DNA from: Methanoregula sp.
GTDB taxonomy: Archaea > Halobacteriota > Methanomicrobia > Methanomicrobiales > Methanospirillaceae
Direction: 5' to 3'
NCBI RefSeq assembly: GCF_028712425.1
Contig: NZ_JAQTQD010000006.1
Coordinates: 88,411 to 152,410 of the forward strand
Length of the DNA: 64,000 bases
Below the pieces are notes generated by a model. It worked only from the letters and a program-made list of their open reading frames with translations. It did not search any database and was not told where the DNA came from. Position numbers and translations under genes: made by a program. Of the stretch, positions 43,254-51,829 are shown in pieces (within the stretch, counting starts at the first letter, position 1; every line of letters starts with the position of its first letter).

Positions 43254-44114
43254 ATGATACTTCAGAACGATAACGATTTTATGGCGGATCCGGGCAGGTG
43301 CGGCATATGCCCACACATCTCCGTATCTTACCGCAACAATCGTTTCAATCACAGGATGGTAGTGTTGCTCGTCCTGGGTTTCCTTCTCCTCGTCCCGTTC
43401 GCATCAGCTGCGGACTACATCCTTACCGCCACTTCATCCGACCAGTTCAGGAGCGGGATCCATTATACCGGAAAGGACGACCTCACGCTGGAGATCTGGG
43501 AAAATGTAACCATCGACAGCACCTCAGGAACCGGGATCGATTCCATTGTCCCTGTCATCATCAGGTCCCCCCAGGGAAAAACGCTTACCGTCAGGGTCAG
43601 GAACGATACCGGTGTTCTCTTTGGCATCACCGCGCCGTCCGTCTCGGTTGAAAGCGGAAATCTCGATATAACCGTAACGGGGAATATCGATGGAGAGAAA
43701 GGGCTTGCCTGCGGTATTTACTCCAGTGCGGGGAATGTCACCGTTTCCGGAGGATCCGTGTCCACGACCGTTGAGACAACCGGGCACAAGAACAAGGGCA
43801 TCTATGCATCGCGCTATATCATCATCTCCGGCGGCAGGGTCAACGCAACCCAGCAGGGTGGGGCCAACACGTTTGGTCTCGACGGGGGCAATGCAGATAT
43901 CAAAAAAACCGACACCGGGGTACAGGTGACGGGAGGATATATCCAGGTACATTCCGCGGGCGGACGGGCAAGGAATATCGGTATTGATTCCAAGTTCGGT
44001 ACGGTGGATATATCCGGAAATACCGTCCTTGTCATCCGCACCGATGGGAGCGGTTCCCAGCAGAACTATGCATTCAACCCGGTTATTACCACCATCCATG
44101 GGGGAGGCACGTAA
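43254..44114 (+). CDS. Secreted beta-helix-like protein
   Basis: A 286-residue exported protein. A hydrophobic signal (residues about 35-53, MVVLLVLGFLLLVPFASAAD) follows a polar 34-residue leader, so ATG 43356 may be the true start. The mature part is made of short strands with Gly/Asn turns (VSVESGNLDITVTGNIDG, NVTVSGGSVSTTVETTG), suggesting a right-handed beta helix or carbohydrate-binding surface domain. Low lysine, many Thr/Ser. Function unknown. Confidence 0.7.
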   Translation: MILQNDNDFMADPGRCGICPHISVSYRNNRFNHRMVVLLVLGFLLLVPFASAADYILTATSSDQFRSGIHYTGKDDLTLEIWENVTIDSTSGTGIDSIVPVIIRSPQGKTLTVRVRNDTGVLFGITAPSVSVESGNLDITVTGNIDGEKGLACGIYSSAGNVTVSGGSVSTTVETTGHKNKGIYASRYIIISGGRVNATQQGGANTFGLDGGNADIKKTDTGVQVTGGYIQVHSAGGRARNIGIDSKFGTVDISGNTVLVIRTDGSGSQQNYAFNPVITTIHGGGT

Positions 44115-44356
44115 AAGCAGCGGGTGACCTGCCTGCCAGCGATGACTAAAAACAACACTCCGGGCAATCCGTTTCTGAAAAGAAGGAAAAAGGATACGGA
44201 TCTGAATACATGCCCGGAGTGTTAGGGTCCTCACAGAAACTTGACTCTTTCGTGCGGTGTATGAATCAGTTTCTTTCCCTCAAACAGTAGTTTCCGGAAA
44301 AAAACCGGGATGTTTAAATCATATGATTGATAATGCGGTTAAATAAACCTATTTAC

Positions 44357-45244
44357 ATGAATACCAATCCACGGCAGGCCGACCCAGTCCGGGCGACGGC
44401 AGATGCCTGTCCCCCACTTCCCTTCCGCGAGCGCTGGCGCCAGCTGAAGCTTGCGCACTGCGCTGTCCCGAACTACGGCAACTCCCGGAAGTTCTGGGGC
44501 AGTAAAAAGAAAATCCATACCGTATACACGAAAGGCGATGGCAAACACGATGAGAAGACCGCCGCCCGTCTTGCTGCAATGAAGATTATGGAGGGATGCC
44601 GCGTCCTCGACATCGGTGCCGGGCCCGGGACCTACGCCATTCCGCTGGCAAAGATCGGGTGCAGGGTGACGGTTGTCGAGCCCTCACCTGTGATGCGCGA
44701 CCTGCTCGCGACACGGATAAGGAAAGAGAAGGTCAAAAACATCGTGGTCATACCAAAGCGTTGGGAGGATGTGGATTTGGAAGAACTCGGGGAACCGTTC
44801 GATGCTGTCATCGCTTCCTTCTCGCTGACCATGATGGACATGGGCGAGGCCCTTGCAAAGATGAATGCCTGCTGCAAGGGAACCGTCCACCTCTTCTGGT
44901 TCCTGACAGAACCAACCTGGGCGCAAGTCAACAGAGATCTCTGGCCGCTGCTGCATGGCGGGACATTTCCCGGGGAGCCCACCGCGGACTGGCTCTGGCA
45001 GATCCTGTGCGAGATGGGGATCTATGCAAGCATCAGGCCCGAACCTCAGGTGTCGCAGTCGCGGTACGCAAATGAGGGTGAAGCTGCCGAGGAGTTCCTG
45101 CAGCGCCTGAATTGCACAACTGCTGCGCATGAAGAGATACTCCGGAATTATCTCCACAATGTCCTGAAGCGTGACGGCGACAGTTTCGTCCTCGGAAACG
45201 GGACCCGGAGCGCTCATATCTGGTGGAACGCGACCGATCAATAA
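44357..45244 (+). CDS. Class I methyltransferase, island family, member 3
   Basis: A 295-residue protein. FRERWRQLKLAHCAVPNYGN matches the N-terminus of member 4; VLDIGAGPGTYAIPLAKIG binds SAM; VIPKRWEDVDLEELGEPFD, VHLFWFLTEPTWAQ, FPGEPTADWLWQ and the end SAHIWWN are family blocks. ATG 44357 is chosen; ATG 44333 is possible but crowds the TATA-like TTTAAATCATAT at 44313. It is followed by the FmdE gene after 64 bases. Confidence 0.88.
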   Translation: MNTNPRQADPVRATADACPPLPFRERWRQLKLAHCAVPNYGNSRKFWGSKKKIHTVYTKGDGKHDEKTAARLAAMKIMEGCRVLDIGAGPGTYAIPLAKIGCRVTVVEPSPVMRDLLATRIRKEKVKNIVVIPKRWEDVDLEELGEPFDAVIASFSLTMMDMGEALAKMNACCKGTVHLFWFLTEPTWAQVNRDLWPLLHGGTFPGEPTADWLWQILCEMGIYASIRPEPQVSQSRYANEGEAAEEFLQRLNCTTAAHEEILRNYLHNVLKRDGDSFVLGNGTRSAHIWWNATDQ

Positions 45245-45308
45245 TTACCTGAACAGGAAACCCGAAGGAGAGAATTACGAGTACCATTATCGAATCCTGG
45301 TGAAGAGT

Positions 45309-45872
45309 ATGAGTTTATACGAGACATTGTTCAACAAAGCAAAAGCATTTCACGGGCATGTCTGCCCGGGGATTGTTCTCGGAACGCGGCTGACCATCGC
45401 AGGGATGCGGGAACTCGGGATGGACCCGCTGGAACCCCAGCGCAACCTGATCGTGTACATCGAGATCGACCGCTGCGGGTCCGATGCCGTGCAGGCTATT
45501 ACCGGCTGTTCGCTCGGCCACCGTTCTCTTAAGCACAAGGACTTCGGAAAGTTCGCGGCGGTCTTTGTCGACCTTGAAACAAAAAAAGCGGTCAGGGTTG
45601 CTGTTTACGAGAAGAAACGGGCCGAGCACGATAAACTCGACTCAAAGGACGTGATCCGGATCCTCGGCTCGTGCCCGGAGGAGGAGATCCTGAAGATCGA
45701 GCACGTAACGATAGATATCCCGGAAAACGACATCCCCGGCTATCCTCTCGGCAAAGCTGTCTGCAGTATCTGCGGGGAGCTGGTCATGGACAACCGGCAT
45801 ATTATTGTAGACGGGAAACCAGTGTGTAAAAACTGCGGAACGACCTCCTATTACACGGTGCTGGAACCGTGA
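45309..45872 (+). CDS. FmdE-family protein with C-terminal zinc finger
   Basis: A 187-residue protein. Residues 1-140: FmdE domain (AFHGHVCPGIVLGTRLTIAG, EIDRCGSDAVQAITGCSLGH). Residues 152-180: a zinc finger of two Cys pairs (CSICG, CKNC). FmdE was first linked to molybdenum formylmethanofuran dehydrogenase because its gene lies beside fmd, but its role is unproven; metal handling is likely. It overlaps the next methyltransferase (GTGA). It is the intact sister of the TGA-interrupted gene at 26120. Confidence 0.9.
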   Translation: MSLYETLFNKAKAFHGHVCPGIVLGTRLTIAGMRELGMDPLEPQRNLIVYIEIDRCGSDAVQAITGCSLGHRSLKHKDFGKFAAVFVDLETKKAVRVAVYEKKRAEHDKLDSKDVIRILGSCPEEEILKIEHVTIDIPENDIPGYPLGKAVCSICGELVMDNRHIIVDGKPVCKNCGTTSYYTVLEP

Positions 45873-46750
45873 AGGGTGTTCATCGCGGGGCACCGGATAA
45901 TGCCGGCGACCCGGGTTCCTGTTCCTGGCAGGATCGCTGGCGGCAGATGAAACTCGCCCGCCTTACGGACCCGGCACTGGAACAGGCCGGAACGTACTGG
46001 AACAACCGGAAGAACGTGGCCGGGCTGTACGTGAAGAGCCGCACCCGCCAGGCCTGGCAGGGGAAGGTGGATGCGCAGTTCAGTGCCATGCGGATCCCGG
46101 AGGGTGCCCGGGTCCTCGACATCGGGGGAGGCACCGGGACCCACGCGGTCCCGCTTGCCACACGGGGCTGCGCTGTGACGGTGGTCGAACCCGCTACCGC
46201 CATGCGCGAGGAACTCGAAAAGAATCTGGCCGAATCGGGAGCCGGGAAGGTCACCGTCATACCCAAACGGTGGGAGGACATCGCGCAAGACGATCTCGGG
46301 AATCCGTTCGATATCGTGATGGCGTCGTACTCACTCTCCATGACAGATATCGGAGAAGCGGTTGCAGCAATGCAGGCCTGCTGCCGGGGATCGGTCCACC
46401 TCTTCTGGTTCCTGACGCCTCCGTCATGGGCCCGGATCAGCGCTGACCTCTGGCCGCTCATCTATGGCCGGGACTACCCGGGCGAGCCGCTCGCAGACTG
46501 CCTCTGGCAGGTACTGTATGAGATGGGGATTTATGCCAGCCTGACACCGGAGAGGAAGGGGGAGACAGTGTACCGCACGGTCGATGAAGCCGTAGAAGAA
46601 TATCAGCAGCGCCTGAACTGTACCGGGCCCCGCGAAGAAGAGATCCTCCGCAGATATTTCACGGAGCAGTTGCGGCAGACTGGTGAGGGGCTGATTCTGG
46701 GGGGTGCGTCCTACAGCGCACATATCTCATGGCAATGCAAACAATCCTGA
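45869..46750 (+). CDS. Class I methyltransferase, island family, member 4
   Basis: A 293-residue protein. It starts at GTG 45869, overlapping the FmdE stop by three bases. WQDRWRQMKLARLTDP, VLDIGGGTGTHAVPLATRG, VIPKRWEDIAQDDLGNPFD, VHLFWFLTPPSWARIS, YPGEPLADCLWQVLYEMGIY and the end SAHISW are the family blocks. Tight coupling to FmdE suggests the two act on the same compound or metal. A small protein of the 16339 family follows. Confidence 0.88.
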   Translation: MKGVHRGAPDNAGDPGSCSWQDRWRQMKLARLTDPALEQAGTYWNNRKNVAGLYVKSRTRQAWQGKVDAQFSAMRIPEGARVLDIGGGTGTHAVPLATRGCAVTVVEPATAMREELEKNLAESGAGKVTVIPKRWEDIAQDDLGNPFDIVMASYSLSMTDIGEAVAAMQACCRGSVHLFWFLTPPSWARISADLWPLIYGRDYPGEPLADCLWQVLYEMGIYASLTPERKGETVYRTVDEAVEEYQQRLNCTGPREEEILRRYFTEQLRQTGEGLILGGASYSAHISWQCKQS

Positions 46751-46756
46751 ACTAAT

Positions 46757-46762
46757 GGAGGT
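46757..46762 (+). promoter_or_regulatory. Strong ribosome binding site deciding a GTG start
   Basis: GGAGGT, a full match to the archaeal anti-Shine-Dalgarno, lies four bases before GTG 46767. It would lie inside the coding region if ATG 46755 were used. Confidence 0.55.
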
Positions 46763-46766
46763 CCCG

Positions 46767-47120
46767 GTGAAAATCGAGAAAGAGATCCGGCTCGTGCACT
46801 GCAGTGACGGCAGGATCAAGAAGGAGTTCCTCCTGTCAGCACCGGTGACGAGGGAGTTTGCCGCAGCATGCCGTAAGTTCGGCGAGGTGAAAGAGATAGA
46901 TGGCCTGAAAAAGCCGTTCTTCACCTTTCTCATACCGGACTGCCTTAACATCAAGGGATTCATCGGGGAGACCTCCATCGAGGCCTGGTTCCTGCCGGAA
47001 TATGCCGGTGCAGGGGAGCGTTTCCTCATACAGCTTGTTGAAGGGGCGCAGGCAGCAGATGAGAGGCTCATGGAAGAGCGCCGGAGGCTGCTCGCTCTCA
47101 TGGCAGGGTCACGGAAATAA
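46767..47120 (+). CDS. Small conserved protein, sister of 16339
   Basis: A 117-residue soluble protein. GTG 46767 is chosen since GGAGGT sits four bases before it and the N-terminus then matches the sister at 16339 (HCSDGRIKKEFLL against VCTDGSQMREFLL). ATG 46755 adds four residues. LNIKGFIGETSIEAWFLPEY and KKPFFTF are the shared core. Like its sister it is directly linked to a methyltransferase gene. Confidence 0.72.
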   Translation: MKIEKEIRLVHCSDGRIKKEFLLSAPVTREFAAACRKFGEVKEIDGLKKPFFTFLIPDCLNIKGFIGETSIEAWFLPEYAGAGERFLIQLVEGAQAADERLMEERRRLLALMAGSRK

Positions 47121-47265
47121 CCGTTGTTGTTTCCTTCGGGAAAATACGGGAATTGTCGCAGGGCCGGGACAGCAAAGATGCTTTATGGTTGCCGGACCAC
47201 GAATAGAATGGGGAGCTATGTCCCCGCACGTGCTGTGCCGGACATAGTTCTGACAGGATTACCGT

Positions 47266-47550
47266 ATGCCAGAACTCTTCACGGACCCGGTTCCCCCGTA
47301 CCCGGGATGGGAACGGCGCCTATACCGGCTCTCCCGTCCGGTGACCGAAGCGGATATCCAGGCACTCTTAGGAGATCAGGATCTGTACATCCGCGAGACC
47401 CCGGGCGGCACGAGGGCCATAATCCACAAGTACGGACTGCTCGAGATTAACCTGATCATTGGCATGCGTGAGGCAGAGGTCTGGTTTGCACCGGGCAAAG
47501 GGGCCTATCCTTCGGAATACCTGGACGCACTCCTGCAGACCCGGTTTTAA
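47266..47550 (+). CDS. Small conserved protein, distant relative of 46767
   Basis: A 94-residue soluble protein. The core IIHKYGLLEINLIIGMREAE, then VWFAP, parallels FLIPDCLNIKGFIGETSIEA, then WFLPEY, in 46767, and RLSRPVTEADIQALL parallels SAPVTREF. The Cys-Asp-Gly motif is missing. The placement next to its relative suggests tandem duplication and divergence. Function unknown. Confidence 0.7.
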   Translation: MPELFTDPVPPYPGWERRLYRLSRPVTEADIQALLGDQDLYIRETPGGTRAIIHKYGLLEINLIIGMREAEVWFAPGKGAYPSEYLDALLQTRF

Positions 47551-47576
47551 TTGCGGAAAGAGTAAAAAAAAGGGAA

Positions 47577-47786
47577 TTAATCGACTGCCACCATCACTTC
47601 GGAAGCCTTGACAACTGCGTAGACTTTCGAGCCTTCCTTCAGTTTCAGGGATTCTGCCGAATGGGTGGTAATCGAGGAGACCATCTCATGGCCGCCGCCG
47701 ATGTTGATCACGACTTCGGTGCTGACCGGGCCCTTCTTGATGGACTTGACGGTGCCCGCAATCTGGTTTCGTGCACTGATCTTCAT
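47577..47786 (-). CDS. Molbindin-like mop/TOBE domain protein
   Basis: A 69-residue protein that is a single mop/TOBE domain: KISARNQIAGTVKSIKKGPV, then STEVVINIGGG, SSITTHSAESLKL and VYAVVKASEVMVAVD, the standard molybdate/tungstate-binding fold that forms hexamers. It buffers oxyanion in the cytoplasm. A palindrome overlaps its TATA region (47815-47833), suggesting regulation. Confidence 0.9.
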   Translation of the reverse strand: MKISARNQIAGTVKSIKKGPVSTEVVINIGGGHEMVSSITTHSAESLKLKEGSKVYAVVKASEVMVAVD

Positions 47787-47814
47787 GGTTTTCACCAGAG
47801 AGGAGATATACAGA

Positions 47815-47833
47815 ATCCTTACATTATAAGGAT
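47815..47833 (-). promoter_or_regulatory. Palindrome over the promoter of the mop gene
   Basis: ATCCTTA (47815-47821) and TAAGGAT (47827-47833) are exact inverted arms around CATTA. On the minus strand the centre reads TTATAATG, a TATA-like core, 37 to 45 bases before the start codon at 47786. A repressor bound here would block the promoter. Confidence 0.5.
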
Positions 47834-48129
47834 ATCCGTCTGTCTGGGATAAGGGGTTCAGTTGATTTTTGAATAGGTAAATCATTTTTTTTACTTTCAC
47901 ACGGGTACGGTCATCGACAATATCTGTAATAATGATGTCCCATGGGAGTGGAATGCGCGGATATGAAAATCATACAATTCTGCTAGTTCATAATATTCCA
48001 TAGTAAAAGAACCTAAAAATGTTGATACGTGCTGTTGCTGGTTAATTATGAGATCTTTACAAAAACAAAAAATCAATAATTTGCCGTTAAAACAAGATTT
48101 TAATGCAATCCCTTTGAGTATCCGGCATA
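47834..48129. other. A/T-rich intergenic region between divergent genes
   Basis: No gene was found. The stretch 47985-48115 is A/T rich and probably holds the promoter of the membrane protein gene at 48130. No other repeat was noticed. Confidence 0.35.
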
Positions 48130-48504
48130 ATGCCGGTAGAATACGGATTGGAAATCCAGACCAAACTGCATGAGGTATTCCCGCGGGATTACAAAATCAT
48201 CCGCACGATCGCCGGTTTCCTTCTTATTCTGGGTGCACTATTCCTGCTCGATATTGTAACAACCGAGATCATTCTTCTGCGAGGAGGTATAGAGCTGAAT
48301 CCTCTCATGGTGGGGATTGTTGAAATTCCGGCGCTGCACGCTGCTATCAAGATGGCAATCCTTTTCCTCATCTTTGTCGTATCGCTGGTTGCTGAAAAGT
48401 ACATGACGAGATCGGGCACAATATTCTGTTGTATCATCATCACGCTCTACATACTCGTGGTTTCCAACAACCTGTTCGTCATCCTGCCTTGGCTTTCGGG
48501 ATAA
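48130..48504 (+). CDS. Small membrane protein, DUF5658-like
   Basis: A 124-residue protein with about three hydrophobic helices (residues 28-46, 65-85, 98-118). The pattern LLDIVTTEIILLRGGIELNP matches the DUF5658 family signature (D-x-x-T-x-x-x-x-x-x-x-G-x-x-E-x-N-P). Function unknown. It stands alone. Confidence 0.75.
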   Translation: MPVEYGLEIQTKLHEVFPRDYKIIRTIAGFLLILGALFLLDIVTTEIILLRGGIELNPLMVGIVEIPALHAAIKMAILFLIFVVSLVAEKYMTRSGTIFCCIIITLYILVVSNNLFVILPWLSG

Positions 48505-48616
48505 TCCGACTTGACGGGGTAAGCGTCATATTCGCTGTGTCCGACCGGCCAAGTCGGATGAACATTCGCATGCCTGGCATGTCACCTCTGCACTCTCACT
48601 GTTTTTGAGGTGGCGA

Positions 48617-49546
48617 TCAGTAGGCCTTGACCGTTATCTCGGTCGTCTCGCTGATAAGCGTGAGACTAGGGTAGGGTGCAGGTTTGAATGTCAGGCGGAT
48701 CTCCCGCTTGGCGGGATCAATCAACGGGCGCTCCACATTCGCGCACGTAGCACGCATATTTTCAACGCTGTCGTTCACAGAGCCCCAGAGCGATGAGGAG
48801 AACCTGCTGGGGGGGTTCATGATCGTGAGGTTAAGGCTGGTTGCCTGCGGAACCGTAACTCTGGGTATCGTGGGTGGCGAGCTGCTGTTCAGGGCCAGCA
48901 TGGCATTCCCGTTACCGCTTACCCGGTTGTACTTGGTATCCGGCGTGATATTAACCGTCCTCACGATGAGGGCAGAGCAGTTGCCGGGGGGATCGGAATA
49001 CAATTCGACAGGCTCTATCTCTACAAGAATTCCGGCCAAGTCATAGGTAATATCATCGGGCTTCGCGTCCTTCAAGGGTGTTGTGAGGTTGCGCTCGCTG
49101 TTGAAAACATACACAATCCCGTTCTTCCACCCGTACCCCTGGTTCTGCCAGAAATTGTTCACAGGTTTGTAGGAGAACGCAACAAGGTTCAGGAAATGGT
49201 CCGGATTCTCCAGGCTCTTTTCTCCTGTCCAGTTCAGCCGCAGATATCCGTCAGGCGATGCATTATACACTTTTATTTCTCCCCCGGACCTGACAGGATC
49301 GAACAGGAAGTCACCGCCGCCAAGGGGGAGTGGTTCTGATAACTTTACATTCCTTTTCAGCGATACGGCTGTCTCTATATCGGAGGAAAACCGTAAGAAA
49401 CCGGATTCAACATCCTTGATGTGGGCGATCTCGGACTGCGCCTTCATGGAAGGAACATAATATGCATTCCAGGCGGCAAAGAAGGTCACCACTACTGCAA
49501 GGATGAGCATCACGGCAACTACCGGGGCCACGCCATCCTCGCTCAC
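48617..49546 (-). CDS. Pilin-like secreted protein with class III-type leader
   Basis: A 309-residue protein. A very short leader then MSEDGVAPVVAVMLILAVVV, a pilin-type helix, and a large beta-rich external domain with many N-x-S/T sites. It is like archaeal minor pilins of the DUF7289 type. It overlaps the stop of the pilin upstream by four bases (co-translation). It probably caps or initiates the filament. Confidence 0.75.
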   Translation of the reverse strand: MSEDGVAPVVAVMLILAVVVTFFAAWNAYYVPSMKAQSEIAHIKDVESGFLRFSSDIETAVSLKRNVKLSEPLPLGGGDFLFDPVRSGGEIKVYNASPDGYLRLNWTGEKSLENPDHFLNLVAFSYKPVNNFWQNQGYGWKNGIVYVFNSERNLTTPLKDAKPDDITYDLAGILVEIEPVELYSDPPGNCSALIVRTVNITPDTKYNRVSGNGNAMLALNSSSPPTIPRVTVPQATSLNLTIMNPPSRFSSSLWGSVNDSVENMRATCANVERPLIDPAKREIRLTFKPAPYPSLTLISETTEITVKAY

Positions 49547-49959
49547 AGGACAATCCTCCCGCTGAAGACTACCGTGCGGGGAGTGATGAGTTTAACCGTC
49601 TCATCCCCCTTGAATGAGTACTCCGTTCTCACGGTGAGGTTGCTTCCGACATCGAAAACGGTTTTGTCCGGAACAAGGATGAGATCACTTCTGGTAAACG
49701 ATTGGCGGGATGTCTCGTTCATGATCACGATACTCAAATCCTCGGCCTGCACCCAGTCTCCCCCTTTGTGCCAGAGGGTAATATCCTGCCGGTCATTGGT
49801 CATCATAACACTGACGCTCGGGTCACGACCGGCAGGAAGGAAGTTGAAGAGGACGGCAGAGAACACAGAGAGCAGGATCACGACAAGAGCGATCATGAGC
49901 ATCTCTCCGATAACTTCTGATGCACCTGATTCATTCAATCCTGATGTGTTCGTGTTCAT
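49543..49959 (-). CDS. Archaeal type IV pilin-like protein
   Basis: A 138-residue protein: GASEVIGEMLMIALVVILLS gives a leader and core helix, then a small beta domain. It is shorter than the neighbouring pilins. It is first of a minus-strand pair and divergent from the pilin at 50182. Confidence 0.78.
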   Translation of the reverse strand: MNTNTSGLNESGASEVIGEMLMIALVVILLSVFSAVLFNFLPAGRDPSVSVMMTNDRQDITLWHKGGDWVQAEDLSIVIMNETSRQSFTRSDLILVPDKTVFDVGSNLTVRTEYSFKGDETVKLITPRTVVFSGRIVL

Positions 49960-50181
49960 TTTCCACCGGGATATTTCCTGAAGTAGTATTATTCGGAACT
50001 GCCGGACAATTCATGGAGATCTGAATAAAAGTCCTGTCACATTTGTTTGTCAAATTATTATGTTAAACTATTAGTATTGTTAAGTATAATTATTAAATAG
50101 ATTTTCGAAACACACCATGCCCTAGAGATAATATGCAAAAACAGGTATGCAGAGATCTCCGGGTCATCCTGCCTGATAACC

Positions 50182-50844
50182 ATGCGGAAACAATATCCCG
50201 ATCGTTCCCTGAAAGATGATGGTGTATCTCCCGTAGTCGGGGTCATGCTCATGCTCTCGGTGACGATAATCATCGCCGCCATTGTCAGCGCTACGGCCGG
50301 TAGTTTTTCCTCTTCCCAGAAACCCGCACCATCGGCAGTTCTCGAAGTCCATTTCTACGAGAATAAATCCTATGGAACATTCTCGATCAACTCAATGACC
50401 ATCGAGCATATCAGCGGGAGCCCCCTCCAGACAAAGGACCTTAGCATCTCCACCTATTTCCGGAATGAGTCCGGCCAGTTGATCAAAGGCACACTCTCAG
50501 GGGAGATGTCCGTGGAGATCGATTCGGGTCATTACTCTGCGCCCCTCTTCATCAATGACCAGGACCGGTTCGAGGGATCGCCCCTCCAGCATTCCTCATC
50601 AGCCCGGCACAGGAGCTGGTTTGGGAATTCATCTGCTGTCCTGATGGCCGGTGATGTCCTCGTCACTCCGGCTCAGTTCTGTGGATCGGTGGGCGACCAT
50701 GAGAATCCCGGCCTGAACGCACTCCTGAATCTTGGCGAGAAGGCCTCGGATGACAGGTACAAGGCCGGGGATGTCATCACGGTGAAGATCGTCCATATCC
50801 CGAGCGGGCAGGTGATCTTTGACAAGGACGTGGTGGTTGTTTGA
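50182..50844 (+). CDS. Archaeal type IV pilin-like protein
   Basis: A 220-residue pilin with DDGVSPVVGVMLMLSVTIII as leader/core helix, then a Ser-rich external domain, ending HIPSGQVIFDKDVVV as does the pilin at 34000. The A/T-rich stretch at 50060-50100 (ATTAAATAG) likely holds its promoter. The next pilin overlaps its stop. Confidence 0.85.
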   Translation: MRKQYPDRSLKDDGVSPVVGVMLMLSVTIIIAAIVSATAGSFSSSQKPAPSAVLEVHFYENKSYGTFSINSMTIEHISGSPLQTKDLSISTYFRNESGQLIKGTLSGEMSVEIDSGHYSAPLFINDQDRFEGSPLQHSSSARHRSWFGNSSAVLMAGDVLVTPAQFCGSVGDHENPGLNALLNLGEKASDDRYKAGDVITVKIVHIPSGQVIFDKDVVVV

Positions 50845-51347
50845 GGTCCCGGTCCGATCATGATACGGCTGTGTCACCGGTTGTCGGCGTCATGCTGATG
50901 TTATCGGTTACCGTCCTGATTGCGGCGATCGTGAGCACCTATGCCGGAGGATTCACCGGTGGCGCGGAAAAGAGTCCCCAGAGTTCAATCAGGGCAAGCC
51001 CGAACCTGCTCCAGCACCGGATCTATTTCGAGCACAATGGCGGCGACCCGTTCATGCTCAGTTCCATAAAAGTCGTTCTGAGGGAACATGATAATAAAAC
51101 ATCTTTTTCACTCAATGATGCCGAGACCAGCCTTGTCCGGAATTTCAGTGAAATTGGGAGCGGGGGTAATTTTAAGGACACAACAATTCAGGCAGGAGAC
51201 ACATTTTTCTCTGAGGGGGAAGACCTTGGCAGCAATGCTGGAATGAAATTCGGGAATGTTGTCCTGAAAACCGATACCCGGGCAACATGGCTTCTTGTGG
51301 ATAAAGCAAGCGGCAGGACTATATCCATGGGATCATTTGTTGTCTAA
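50841..51347 (+). CDS. Archaeal type IV pilin-like protein with TTG start
   Basis: A 168-residue pilin with DTAVSPVVGVMLMLSVTVLI near the N-terminus. The only start that keeps the leader is TTG 50841, which overlaps the preceding stop by four bases (TTGA); the first in-frame ATG lies inside the core helix. The external domain is small and charged. Confidence 0.8.
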   Translation: MRSRSDHDTAVSPVVGVMLMLSVTVLIAAIVSTYAGGFTGGAEKSPQSSIRASPNLLQHRIYFEHNGGDPFMLSSIKVVLREHDNKTSFSLNDAETSLVRNFSEIGSGGNFKDTTIQAGDTFFSEGEDLGSNAGMKFGNVVLKTDTRATWLLVDKASGRTISMGSFVV

Positions 51348-51829
51348 TCCCCATTGATCACAAACCAGGATTTATCACAATCTCTATGCTGAACGGGATC
51401 TCGCCCGGATATGACAGTAATGTCATAAAAAATGTTAAAAATTTTTTGATTTGTAAAACTTTTTTTGGAAAAAATCAATAAAAAGATATTGATTGCTAAA
51501 AAATGTTAATTTTAAAAACTAAACAAATTACAGCAATAAACCAGAGCACTTTTTAATACTGGACACAAAACATTATTCAACCTTCCATCATCGGATATAT
51601 CGCGAAAACGGTTGCTGGTGATGCTGACACCACCTTTGCGGACTGAAGAATCTGAATATCGGAGGATTATGTTTCAGGAAATTCTGGTTGTTTCTTCAGC
51701 TGCCGTCATGCTTGTCAAAGCCGGTGGTTTTTTTCACTATTTAAGAATTTTACCAGAGAAAATCCGGATTCTCCAAACAACGTGCAACCGGTTTCCGGAA
51801 TCAACCTGCCCGGAAAGGTACTCCCGGCA
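51348..51829. other. A/T-rich intergenic region before the secretion ATPase
   Basis: About 480 bases with long A/T runs (51420-51560) and no convincing gene. TTTTTAATACT near 51552 is a possible TATA element for the ATPase operon. An 83-codon frame at 51612 has no coding character. Confidence 0.4.
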
